Positions 1 through 5,944 of a DNA stretch of 8,457 nt are shown one piece after another. Source of the DNA: a bacterium. Lineage in GTDB: Bacteria > Patescibacteriota > Minisyncoccia > Phycocordibacterales > SBAW01. A model generated the notes under the pieces. The model was not told the DNA's origin and did no database searches. It saw nothing but the letters and a program-made list of their open reading frames with translations. Made by a program: the position numbers and the translations under genes. Location of the stretch: NCBI GenBank assembly GCA_030647845.1, contig JAUSIO010000012.1, positions 1 through 8,457 on the forward strand, in the 5' to 3' direction. Position 1 is the first letter of the stretch. The number at the start of each line of letters is the position of its first letter.

Positions 1-1686
1 CCGGTCATTGAGATTGCCGACAATGGCCAAGAGGCGTCGAGCGGCAGTGGGCTTGCGCTTACGGTTGGTATTGCCGCCGCCGCTGGCGCAATCTCCTGCG
101 GTGCGGCGGAATTGTGGGAGACTGGTGCTGCGGCGTTGGGACTCTCTACGGGGGTGGCGGAAGGAGTAACGATGACCTCAGCTGGTGGATCTGCACAAAC
201 TGCCGATACTGCAGCTCGCACAGCCATTGCGGTGCAGACAGTAAATTTGGGACCGGGCTTAGTCTTGACCTTTGGAACCAACCCCATACTGACTTCCATT
301 AACGGTTTTGTCGGCGCTAACGCTGCCAATGATAAAGCAAAATCTCACGTGGACACCTTTTGGGGCTGTATCGCGCGGACCTTGGCAAAGGTCGCGCTCA
401 ACCAAATCACCAACAGCGTGGTCAACTGGATTAACTCCGGCTTTAACGGCACGCCCGCGTTTGTGCAAGACCCAACATCCTTCTTCCAAAACGTTGCCGA
501 CAATGCGGCGGGGCAATACATCAAGGGCAGTGCTCTCTCCTTTTTGTGCAGCCCGTTTAAACTGCAAATCAAAATCGCCATAGCCAGGAGCTACGCCAAC
601 CGCAACGCCAACGAGTGCACGCTGACAAAAATTACCAACAACATAAAAGGGTTTATGAACGGCAACTTTAGCAACGGCGGGTGGGGGAGTATGTTGCAAT
701 TTACCAGCGTGCCAACCAACAACCCCTACGGCGCATTTGCCTTTGCCAGTATCGGCCTGCAGGCCAATATCAATGCGGCAGTCGGTGCAAAGAAAGACGA
801 CCTCACGCTTGGGAGCGGGTTCCTCTCGTTCCAAAAAAAGATGAACTGTAAAGAACCGACCGCCAACCCACCCTCAGCTTCTATAAACAAATCGGTTACG
901 CTAGTCGACCCAGCGCTCAACGACACCAGCAAACAACTCTACACCGTGTGCGACCTCAAGACCACCACGCCCGGCAAGGTCATAGCCGACGCATTGGGCG
1001 CGACAGAGAGCAGTACGCTGGACTCGCTCAACATGGCGAAGAGCTTCGACGAAATCATCAGCGCGCTTATCTCGCAGTTGATGACCAAGACACTCCAAAG
1101 CGGCCTCTCGACCCTAAGCGGTAGCGACGGGTACGCGAGCACCTACGAGAGTGCCGACCAACAGCTGGCAGACACTGCGGCGGCGGCACTGCTTGTGGAT
1201 ATGCAGACAGACACCAGCAATGCGGCAGACTACGGCGCGGTACAACAGGGGAGCATCCGCGACCTGCAAGCCGCGCAAAAAAAGCTCAACACTTTGTACA
1301 ACTGCTGGACAAATGCGGCACTTGCTACGACCACCACAGATAAAATGGGTTCCGATTTGGCGGCGACCGCGCAAACCAACGCCGACCTCGCCTCGACAAC
1401 AATAGTGTCATTGCAGGTGCAGGTTGACAGCTACAACGCCAACATCACCAAAGCAAACACAGCAATAACGACACTCGAAGCACTCGAAAACCGCGCGCTC
1501 GATGCCATATCAACTTCTGAAACCGACGCAATAAAAACCGACTACGACGCAGACAAAGCGGCAGGGACGCTCTACACAAAGACAGACGTTACGACCGCCG
1601 AGCAAGACCGCACGACACTGCAAAGCACGCTTGCAGACACCAACGATGCAACAGCCGCAGACCAGAAAATATGTAATGCGTACTAA
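1..1686 (+). CDS. Secreted cysteine-containing protein of unknown function in a T4SS-like cluster (5' partial)
   Basis: The frame is open from the first base to a TAA at 1684-1686, giving 561 visible residues; the true start and any signal peptide lie upstream. A hydrophobic Ala/Gly-rich stretch covers visible residues about 18-33. Eight cysteines are spread through the protein, including GAISCG, FWGC, FLCSP, NECTL, MNCKE, YNCWT and KICNAY. A segment around residues 320-373 (TTPGKVIADALG, then MAKSFDEIISALISQL) resembles, from memory, a segment of large exported proteins encoded beside virB6 in Parcubacteria-like genomes. The last ~190 residues are Ala/Thr/Asp-rich and look mostly helical, possibly coiled coil. 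The gene overlaps the VirB6-like gene by 11 bases, which suggests translational coupling. A role as an exported component of the apparatus is inferred from position and composition only. A TTG at 112 is an internal codon, not the start. Confidence 0.8.
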   Translation, partial: PVIEIADNGQEASSGSGLALTVGIAAAAGAISCGAAELWETGAAALGLSTGVAEGVTMTSAGGSAQTADTAARTAIAVQTVNLGPGLVLTFGTNPILTSINGFVGANAANDKAKSHVDTFWGCIARTLAKVALNQITNSVVNWINSGFNGTPAFVQDPTSFFQNVADNAAGQYIKGSALSFLCSPFKLQIKIAIARSYANRNANECTLTKITNNIKGFMNGNFSNGGWGSMLQFTSVPTNNPYGAFAFASIGLQANINAAVGAKKDDLTLGSGFLSFQKKMNCKEPTANPPSASINKSVTLVDPALNDTSKQLYTVCDLKTTTPGKVIADALGATESSTLDSLNMAKSFDEIISALISQLMTKTLQSGLSTLSGSDGYASTYESADQQLADTAAAALLVDMQTDTSNAADYGAVQQGSIRDLQAAQKKLNTLYNCWTNAALATTTTDKMGSDLAATAQTNADLASTTIVSLQVQVDSYNANITKANTAITTLEALENRALDAISTSETDAIKTDYDADKAAGTLYTKTDVTTAEQDRTTLQSTLADTNDATAADQKICNAY

Positions 1687-4414
1687 ACTAAAAATAATTA
1701 TAGGTTCGGCTCGTGCCCTACGAAGATTTATCGTAGTAGGGTTGGTTTTGCTTGTGGTGGTGTCTGCACTGAGCTTGTCAAACGTGTCGCCCCTGCAAGG
1801 AGTGTTTGGCGCGGTTCCTGTGGCACGAGCTGCGACACCTGGAGATAGTTGCACAGGCACAAAAGGTTTTAACAAAGACACCAAAGGGACAGTAAGTGAG
1901 AATGGCAATAGTTGTGTTACTGCTGATGGCACAAAATTAAACTTTCCAATTTTTAACAAGACCGACGCAGGTACTGGCAAGGGCGGCACTGCTGATGCCG
2001 CTGGCTGTTCTTGGGATAGTGACACATGGAGTATCTGCATCTCAAATGTCGTGTACGTCTTTACCGTCGGGCTGATGAGTATTTTTGCCTACATCGCCGG
2101 TTACCTCTTTGACTTTGCGGTACAACTCACGCTCCAAAGCGCCACCTATGCGCAAGAGTTTGTCTCGATTGGGTGGACGAGTGTGCGCGACCTGGCAAAT
2201 ATGGCGTTTATATTCATACTCGTATACATCGCGTTTATTATTATTTTTGAAGCGGAGACCTCGGGCACCCTGCGGATGCTTGCCACGGTGGTGTTGATGG
2301 CGCTCCTTATAAACTTTAGTTTCTTCTTCACCCGTGTGGTAATTGACGCGGGCAATATCTTAGCCACGCAATTTTACAATGCAATACCGGCAGACACGCT
2401 TGAGAAAACGGCAAGTGAAAAAGGTATCGTCAGCGGTGCTGGCATCACCAGTGCGCTTTCTATAAATGCCAGTACTAAAGACCTCACTGCCAACATCATG
2501 AACGCAGTCCAGGTACAAAATATTCTTAATACAAATTCTTTCAAAAAATTTAGCGACACTGCCAACGGTGGTATTTTTGGCAGTGCTTTTCTCACCAAGC
2601 TCATAGTGCTCTCAATTATTTACATAGCGGTCGGGGCGATGTTTGCGATACTTGCGGCAACATTCCTAATGGTGGGATTTAAATTTTTGATGCGGATTGT
2701 TATTTTGTGGTTTGTTATTATCGCCTCGCCTATGGCGTTTATCGCGCGCGCCATTACGACCAAAAACGGCGGGCTCAAAAAATTCTACGACAAATGGCAG
2801 TCGCTCTTGATAGAGCAGTCTTTCTACCCGGCAATCTTCCTTTTTATATTTTTTATCATAAATTTGTTTATGGTGGGTTTAGCAAAGCAAAGCAATGGAC
2901 TGATACCGGGAATATTCAACGATTTTAGCACTACAAGCACTACCGGTAACAACTTCTTTATTGTGCTCGGCACCGCGATAGCAAATGTTGGCATACGCCT
3001 TGGGTTGGTGGTGATTATGCTCTACTACGGCCTGCGCGCGGCCGACATGATCGTCACAACCGGCAATGAAGCCGCAAAGGGCTTCACCGGCTGGGCAGGG
3101 CGCAGGATGGGTGGGCTCACGTTGGGTACTGCAGGATATGTAGGGAGACAATCGATTGGCAGATTAGCAAAAATGGGCGCCGAGAGCGATACTGGCCGAA
3201 AATGGGAGCATGGCAATCTGTTGCAACGGGTTGGATGGAATCGCCTAGCTGGACTTTCGAGACGCGGGTTTGATGCGCGCGCTATCCCGGGTGTGAAAAA
3301 GGGAGTCGGATTTAGTGGACTTGATGTCGGTGTGGGAGTTGCAGGAGCAAAGAAAACGGATGCAGACAGGTCAACACTTAGGTATGGCGGTACTTTTGCC
3401 GCAAAACGAACTGCTCGTTTGTCTGTAACATGCGCAGATGTGACAATGACATTGCCTGCTGGTGCGCCAACCGTTATGGTGAGTTATCCAGCACCTAAAA
3501 TTAAAGGCGGCACGGCACCATATACGACAACTTACAGCAGACCCGCAGGCGCTTTCCCGGCTGGACCACCAGTTAATGTAACAGCAACTGTCAACTCTGC
3601 AGACGGTCAGACCGAAACAGCAACATTTACGGTTACGGTTACTGGTGGTGCTCCAGGACCCGGAGGAGGCGGTCCTGGTGGAGGAGGTCCCGGACCTGGG
3701 GCAGGTGGTGGTGGACCAGGAGGAGGACCGGGCGGAGGTCCTGGCGGTGGAGGCGGTCGGACATGGACCGCTACTGCCAGAGGAGGATACTGGAGAACTA
3801 CTGGCGGTGGCGGAGCAACAACGACTACAGCCACGACTGCAACTGCTGCGGCGGCAACCCCAACAGCTACGCCAACACCTACCACAGCTACGACCCCAAC
3901 TGCAACTGCGGCGGCGGCAACCCCAACAGCTGCGCCAACACCTACCACAGCCCCAATGCCGATGGCCGCCATTGCAACACCAACATCGGCACTGGCAAAT
4001 ATAAAACAAACAGTAAACACTAACCCGCCGCCAGTGCGACCGGTTGCGCAAAAACCAGTTGACAGCAACTTCCAGCAAATCAACCTAATGCGCCAGCAAA
4101 TTAAAATAAGCAAGGGTATGGCAAGCACCCTCGATGCAATAAAGAAAAAGCTTGGCGCAGCCAGCACACACGAAGAGACAACACCACAGCCCAGCGCGCG
4201 GACAATCGCAAACATTGTGAGCAAAAATCTTGCTGCGGCGCTCGAGGATACGGCCGCCAACAACAATGCACCAAGCCGGGTGGGCGGGCGCCAACCCATA
4301 GAAATCACTGTGGCTCCACCTCGCACCGGCACCACACTGCCCGAACGCCCTTCGAATTCCTCAGGGCAAGCAACCCAACCGCCTCGACCTGAAGATAATC
4401 AAAAAGCTGCATAA
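1676..4414 (+). CDS. VirB6/TrbL-like polytopic membrane protein with HYR-like C-terminal extension
   Basis: This 912-residue protein is probably the membrane channel component of the T4SS-like apparatus. I chose the ATG at 1676, which overlaps the previous stop, because it places a basic n-region (MRTKLK...RR) before a hydrophobic core at about 18-34 and a signal-peptidase-like site VARA|AT near residue 52. In-frame TTG 1631 and ATG 1646 would add up to 15 residues. Hydrophobic segments follow at about 125-150, 176-193, 199-222, 309-360 (probably two), 383-403 and 426-455, a pattern typical of VirB6/TrbL. A basic Gly-rich region (GWAGRRMGGLTLG) comes next. Residues ~583-656 resemble an HYR/Ig-like repeat (CADVTMTLPAG, SYPAPKIKGGTAPY, FTVTV). 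Residues 657-694 are nearly all Gly and Pro, followed by an Ala/Thr/Pro region with a tandem repeat. The last ~130 residues contain helices (QQINLMRQQIKISKGMA; SARTIANIVSKNLAAALEDT). The membrane core is a confident call; the extension is unusual. Confidence 0.85.
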   Translation: MRTKLKIIIGSARALRRFIVVGLVLLVVVSALSLSNVSPLQGVFGAVPVARAATPGDSCTGTKGFNKDTKGTVSENGNSCVTADGTKLNFPIFNKTDAGTGKGGTADAAGCSWDSDTWSICISNVVYVFTVGLMSIFAYIAGYLFDFAVQLTLQSATYAQEFVSIGWTSVRDLANMAFIFILVYIAFIIIFEAETSGTLRMLATVVLMALLINFSFFFTRVVIDAGNILATQFYNAIPADTLEKTASEKGIVSGAGITSALSINASTKDLTANIMNAVQVQNILNTNSFKKFSDTANGGIFGSAFLTKLIVLSIIYIAVGAMFAILAATFLMVGFKFLMRIVILWFVIIASPMAFIARAITTKNGGLKKFYDKWQSLLIEQSFYPAIFLFIFFIINLFMVGLAKQSNGLIPGIFNDFSTTSTTGNNFFIVLGTAIANVGIRLGLVVIMLYYGLRAADMIVTTGNEAAKGFTGWAGRRMGGLTLGTAGYVGRQSIGRLAKMGAESDTGRKWEHGNLLQRVGWNRLAGLSRRGFDARAIPGVKKGVGFSGLDVGVGVAGAKKTDADRSTLRYGGTFAAKRTARLSVTCADVTMTLPAGAPTVMVSYPAPKIKGGTAPYTTTYSRPAGAFPAGPPVNVTATVNSADGQTETATFTVTVTGGAPGPGGGGPGGGGPGPGAGGGGPGGGPGGGPGGGGGRTWTATARGGYWRTTGGGGATTTTATTATAAAATPTATPTPTTATTPTATAAAATPTAAPTPTTAPMPMAAIATPTSALANIKQTVNTNPPPVRPVAQKPVDSNFQQINLMRQQIKISKGMASTLDAIKKKLGAASTHEETTPQPSARTIANIVSKNLAAALEDTAANNNAPSRVGGRQPIEITVAPPRTGTTLPERPSNSSGQATQPPRPEDNQKAA
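3661..3760 (+). other. G-rich low-complexity tract encoding a Gly/Pro linker
   Basis: This stretch of the VirB6-like gene is built mostly of GGN and CCN codons and encodes a ~38-residue linker of Gly4-Pro and Gly3-Pro units. It separates the HYR-like domain from the Ala/Thr/Pro-rich segment. Dense GG and GGGG runs on the plus strand could allow two-layer G-quadruplexes, but composition alone does not show that they form. Such tracts are prone to slippage. The reading frame is nevertheless intact through it and continues to a plausible helical C-terminus. Confidence 0.7.
3837..3951 (+). repeat. 63-base imperfect tandem repeat (about two copies) in the VirB6-like gene
   Basis: Two adjacent copies with a 63-base (21-codon) period begin at about 3841 and 3904. 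Both contain GGCGGCAACCCCAACAGCT followed by GCCAACACCTACCACAGC, and differ at a few positions. The period is a multiple of three, so copy-number change would keep the frame. The repeat encodes the Ala/Thr/Pro-rich linker (ATPTATPTPTTA and variant). All three forward frames and parts of the reverse strand stay open over it, which creates Cys/Ser-rich or Gln/Leu-rich shadow reading frames. Confidence 0.8.
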
Positions 4415-4434
4415 TTATTAGTAACAAAAATATC

Positions 4435-5010
4435 ATGGAAGAAAACCTAGAAGCACAGATAGAAAAGCGTTTGGCAGAGTTGCCCGAGGATATCCGCGCG
4501 GCAGTGTTGGCGGCCGACCTAAACAAACATGTGCAGGAGATTGGGACGAAGTACCAACTGCATATCGACCAGCAGGGTACTTTGGGCGACGAGATATTGC
4601 TCGCAATGCTTGGGTTTACCGAGTTGGACAAATTGCAAGAGCACATCCAGACACAGGTCGGAGTCAGCGGAGATGTCGCAAACAAAATTGTACAAGAGGT
4701 GTCCGAGCAAATCTTTTTGCCTATTCGCGAGTCACTGGTGAAGTTTGGCAAAGAGCAGGCGGTAGGGGCGGCTAAATCGGCGGACAGGGTTCAAGGCGAC
4801 GCCTCAAGGCTCCCCGAGGCATCGCCTTTGGTCTCCGCCGATTTAGCCCTGCCGAAGCAAAATATACCAGTCCCGGTTTCCCTTGCTGCAGAAAAAATGC
4901 TGACCGAAAAGACGGTTACGGTACCTGCACCAACGCCAGCCGCAGGCGCACCAAAAGAGGCGCCCCGTGCCCCATACAAAGTAGACCCGTATCGCGAGCC
5001 AGTAGAATAG
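4435..5010 (+). CDS. Small helical protein of CPR secretion loci, function unknown
   Basis: This 191-residue protein starts at the ATG at 4435, 20 bases after the VirB6-like stop, with no clear Shine-Dalgarno sequence. Residues 1-105 are predicted helical and charged, with LPEDIRAAVLAADLNKHVQEI, GDEILLAMLGF and a segment ending in EQIFLPIRESL. I recall similar ~100-residue proteins, with an LPE/LPKE start and a bacterial-wide absence outside CPR genomes, but no function is established. Residues 113-138 are encoded by a strong palindromic element. The remaining tail is Pro/Ala-rich and ends in PYKVDPYREPVE. It has no signal peptide or membrane segment and is probably cytoplasmic. Position between the virB6-like and prgI-like genes suggests a role in assembly or regulation of the apparatus, but this is only inference. 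Confidence 0.75.
   Translation: MEENLEAQIEKRLAELPEDIRAAVLAADLNKHVQEIGTKYQLHIDQQGTLGDEILLAMLGFTELDKLQEHIQTQVGVSGDVANKIVQEVSEQIFLPIRESLVKFGKEQAVGAAKSADRVQGDASRLPEASPLVSADLALPKQNIPVPVSLAAEKMLTEKTVTVPAPTPAAGAPKEAPRAPYKVDPYREPVE
4770..4848. repeat. Nested palindromic element inserted in frame
   Basis: The outer arms are a perfect 15-base inverted repeat: GGCTAAATCGGCGGA at 4770-4784 and its complement at 4834-4848. Inside is a second hairpin with 13-base arms at 4793-4805 and 4816-4828 (one C/A mismatch) and a 10-base loop. The element adds about 26 residues (113-138) to the small helical protein without breaking its frame, and it lies in the linker between the helical domain and the Pro/Ala-rich tail. 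There is no T-tract after it, so it is unlikely to be a terminator. Confidence 0.8.
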
Positions 5011-5014
5011 CTCA

Positions 5015-5094
5015 CGAGCTTCTAGGTTCTAGGTGCTAGCTTCTAGTCAAAACCTCAGAATTAGTCCCTAGAAGCTAGTCCCTAGTACCTAAAC
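5015..5094. repeat. CTAGNNN heptamer array 1, in inverted arrangement
   Basis: CTAG occurs at 5022, 5029, 5036 and 5043 (exact 7-base period). A second block has TTAG at 5061, CTAG at 5068, 5075 and 5082, and CTAA at 5089, again with a 7-base period. The two blocks are largely reverse complements of one another (CTAGAAGCTAG pairs perfectly, then CCTAG and ACCTA with mismatches between) around a ~20-base spacer, so the RNA can fold into a long imperfect hairpin. The array fills the gap between the small helical protein gene and the S23-family gene. Bases 5066-5094 form the left copy of a 29-base direct repeat found again at 5485-5513. Confidence 0.85.
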
Positions 5095-5099
5095 CAGTC

Positions 5100-5483
5100 A
5101 TGGAAGAAGAAATAAAATCGCACAAAGATTTAATCGTGTGGCAGAAAGGGATGTTACTCTCTGTTGAAATATACAAACTCACGGAACAGTTCCCTCAACG
5201 AGAAATATATGCCCTCGCTTCGCAAATGCGGCGTGCAGCGGTTTCTATCCCTTCAAACATTGCGGAAGGGAGGAGTAGGGGCACTGTGAAGGATTTTTCT
5301 CACTTCCTTAGAATCTCCTACGGTTCGGCTTCCGAGTTAGAAACTCAGCTCGATATTAGTAGGAGATTGTCTTTGTGTAAGGAGGCAGAATATCAACGTC
5401 TCGGCATCCTTCTTACCGAAGTGAGCAAGATGCTCCGTGCTATGATTAAAAAGCTAGGTGAGCGAGAGGGAGCTAAAAACTAG
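5100..5483 (+). CDS. Four-helix-bundle protein, 23S rRNA-intervening-sequence (S23) family
   Basis: This 127-residue protein matches the usual size and signature of the S23/IVP family: DLIVWQKGMLL, EIYKLTEQFP, then SQMRRAAVSIPSNIAEGRSR, GSASELETQL and a C-terminal helix (EVSKMLRAMIKKL). Family members fold as up-and-down four-helix bundles that form oligomers, and they are related to the Avd accessory protein of diversity-generating retroelements. They were first found inside insertions in 23S rRNA genes, but no rRNA is visible here, nor a reverse transcriptase. The ATG at 5100 follows heptamer array 1 by five bases. The stop TAG is itself part of a CTAG of array 2. It is not a known T4SS component and interrupts the cluster, so it was probably acquired. 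Biochemical function is unknown. Confidence 0.9.
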   Translation: MEEEIKSHKDLIVWQKGMLLSVEIYKLTEQFPQREIYALASQMRRAAVSIPSNIAEGRSRGTVKDFSHFLRISYGSASELETQLDISRRLSLCKEAEYQRLGILLTEVSKMLRAMIKKLGEREGAKN

Positions 5484-5513
5484 CCCCTAGAAGCTAGCAC
5501 CTAGCACCTAAAC
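5473..5513. repeat. CTAGNNN heptamer array 2
   Basis: CTAA at 5473, CTAG at 5480, 5487, 5494 and 5501, and CTAA at 5508 hold an exact 7-base period. The array begins inside the last codons of the S23-family gene, supplies its TAG stop (5481-5483), and ends one base before the ATG of the PrgI-family gene. Its 5485-5513 part is the right copy of the 29-base direct repeat. No Shine-Dalgarno sequence lies between the array and the PrgI start. Confidence 0.85.
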
Positions 5514-5514
5514 T

Positions 5515-5943
5515 ATGCGCTACCAAGTTCCTCAATTTATCGAGGTAGAAGATAAGATATTCGGGCCCTTGACGCTCAAACAGTTTGTCTACTTGGCGGG
5601 CGGCGGCGGGTTGTGCCTAACCTTTTTTACGCTCTTGCCGTTGTACCTCACGATACCACTCTCAATTCCGGTGGTGGCGTTTGCGCTCGCGCTTGCATTT
5701 TACCGATACAACGGCAGACCACTTTTGGTCGCAATCGAACATGCGTTTTGGTACTTGGTTGGATACAAACTCTACTTGTGGAAGCCCCGACGCCCCGATG
5801 AAGCATCGGGGGTCGGGGCCCCGACCAAAGCGTCGGGGCAGCCTGCGACACTAGTCGTACCCAAACTGAGCGAGAGCCGCCTCAAAGACCTCGCGTGGTC
5901 ACTCAATATCAAAGACCGCGCAACTATGGGTATCATCGAATAA
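5515..5943 (+). CDS. PrgI-family (VirB3-like) membrane protein
   Basis: This 142-residue protein is the likely VirB3 equivalent, an inner-membrane partner of VirB4. The N-terminus MRYQVPQFIEVEDKIFGPLT is the family signature, followed by two membrane segments at about 24-46 and 47-63, then NGRP at 66-69 and a short region ending in YKLYLWK. Residues 91-108 are encoded by a GC-rich palindromic element and form a linker unlike the family. The conserved tail resumes at SRLKDLAWSLNIKD. It starts one base after heptamer array 2, and the next gene begins one base after its TAA, consistent with coupled expression of the VirB3-like and VirB4-like proteins. The family call is strong; the VirB3 role follows from family knowledge. 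Confidence 0.9.
   Translation: MRYQVPQFIEVEDKIFGPLTLKQFVYLAGGGGLCLTFFTLLPLYLTIPLSIPVVAFALALAFYRYNGRPLLVAIEHAFWYLVGYKLYLWKPRRPDEASGVGAPTKASGQPATLVVPKLSESRLKDLAWSLNIKDRATMGIIE
5784..5839. repeat. GC-rich palindromic element inserted in frame in the PrgI-family gene
   Basis: The outer arms GCCCCGACG (5784-5792) and CGTCGGGGC (5831-5839) are perfect inverted repeats. Between them lie a hairpin with CCCCGATG/CATCGGGG arms around AAG (5793-5811) and a 14-base perfect palindrome GTCGGGGCCCCGAC (5812-5825). The strand can form a cloverleaf-like fold, or instead one 16-base-pair stem with a single bulge at 5784-5819. It encodes about 18 linker residues (91-108) between two conserved parts of the protein and keeps the frame. 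Confidence 0.8.
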
Positions 5944-5944
5944 T

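Larger units (their letters stand above)
5011..5513. mobile_element. Putative repeat-bounded cassette carrying the S23-family gene
   Basis: The S23-family gene is bracketed by 29-base direct repeats at 5066-5094 and 5485-5513, 26 of 29 bases identical and 419 bases apart, both ending in ACCTAAAC just before an ATG. An inverted heptamer block lies further left. Removing one repeat and the gene would join the small helical protein gene to the PrgI gene, which is the arrangement expected for this cluster. The gene looks more AT-rich than its neighbours. No transposase is present, so mobilisation would have to be in trans or by recombination between repeats. Outer limits are approximate. Confidence 0.4.

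Noticed and set aside
259..834. 191-residue reverse-strand reading frame opposite the first gene
   Set aside because: The plus-strand frame is continuous, matches the cluster context and has conserved-looking segments; the reverse frame has no recognisable features.
3645..4023. Two alternative plus-strand frames over the repeat region, suggesting a possible frameshift
   Set aside because: The main frame continues through the G-rich tract to 4414 with sensible Ala/Thr/Pro and helical sequence. The other frames stay open because of repeat composition.
3371..4335. Long reverse-strand reading frames over the VirB6-like C-terminus, one rich in Cys/Ser/Arg and one in Val/Ala/Pro
   Set aside because: They are shadows of the GC-rich, low-complexity and tandem-repeat coding sequence on the plus strand. 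They lack a plausible start context and recognisable domains, and the plus frame is intact with helical C-terminal segments.
4770..4848. Rho-independent terminator
   Set aside because: The hairpin is inside an intact coding region and no run of T follows on either strand.
5011..5513. Fragment of a 23S rRNA gene or intervening sequence around the S23-family gene
   Set aside because: The flanks are heptamer repeats and protein-coding genes; no rRNA-like sequence is seen on either side.
5011..5513. Diversity-generating retroelement, because of the Avd-like protein
   Set aside because: No reverse transcriptase, template repeat or variable repeat with adenine-biased changes is visible in the window.
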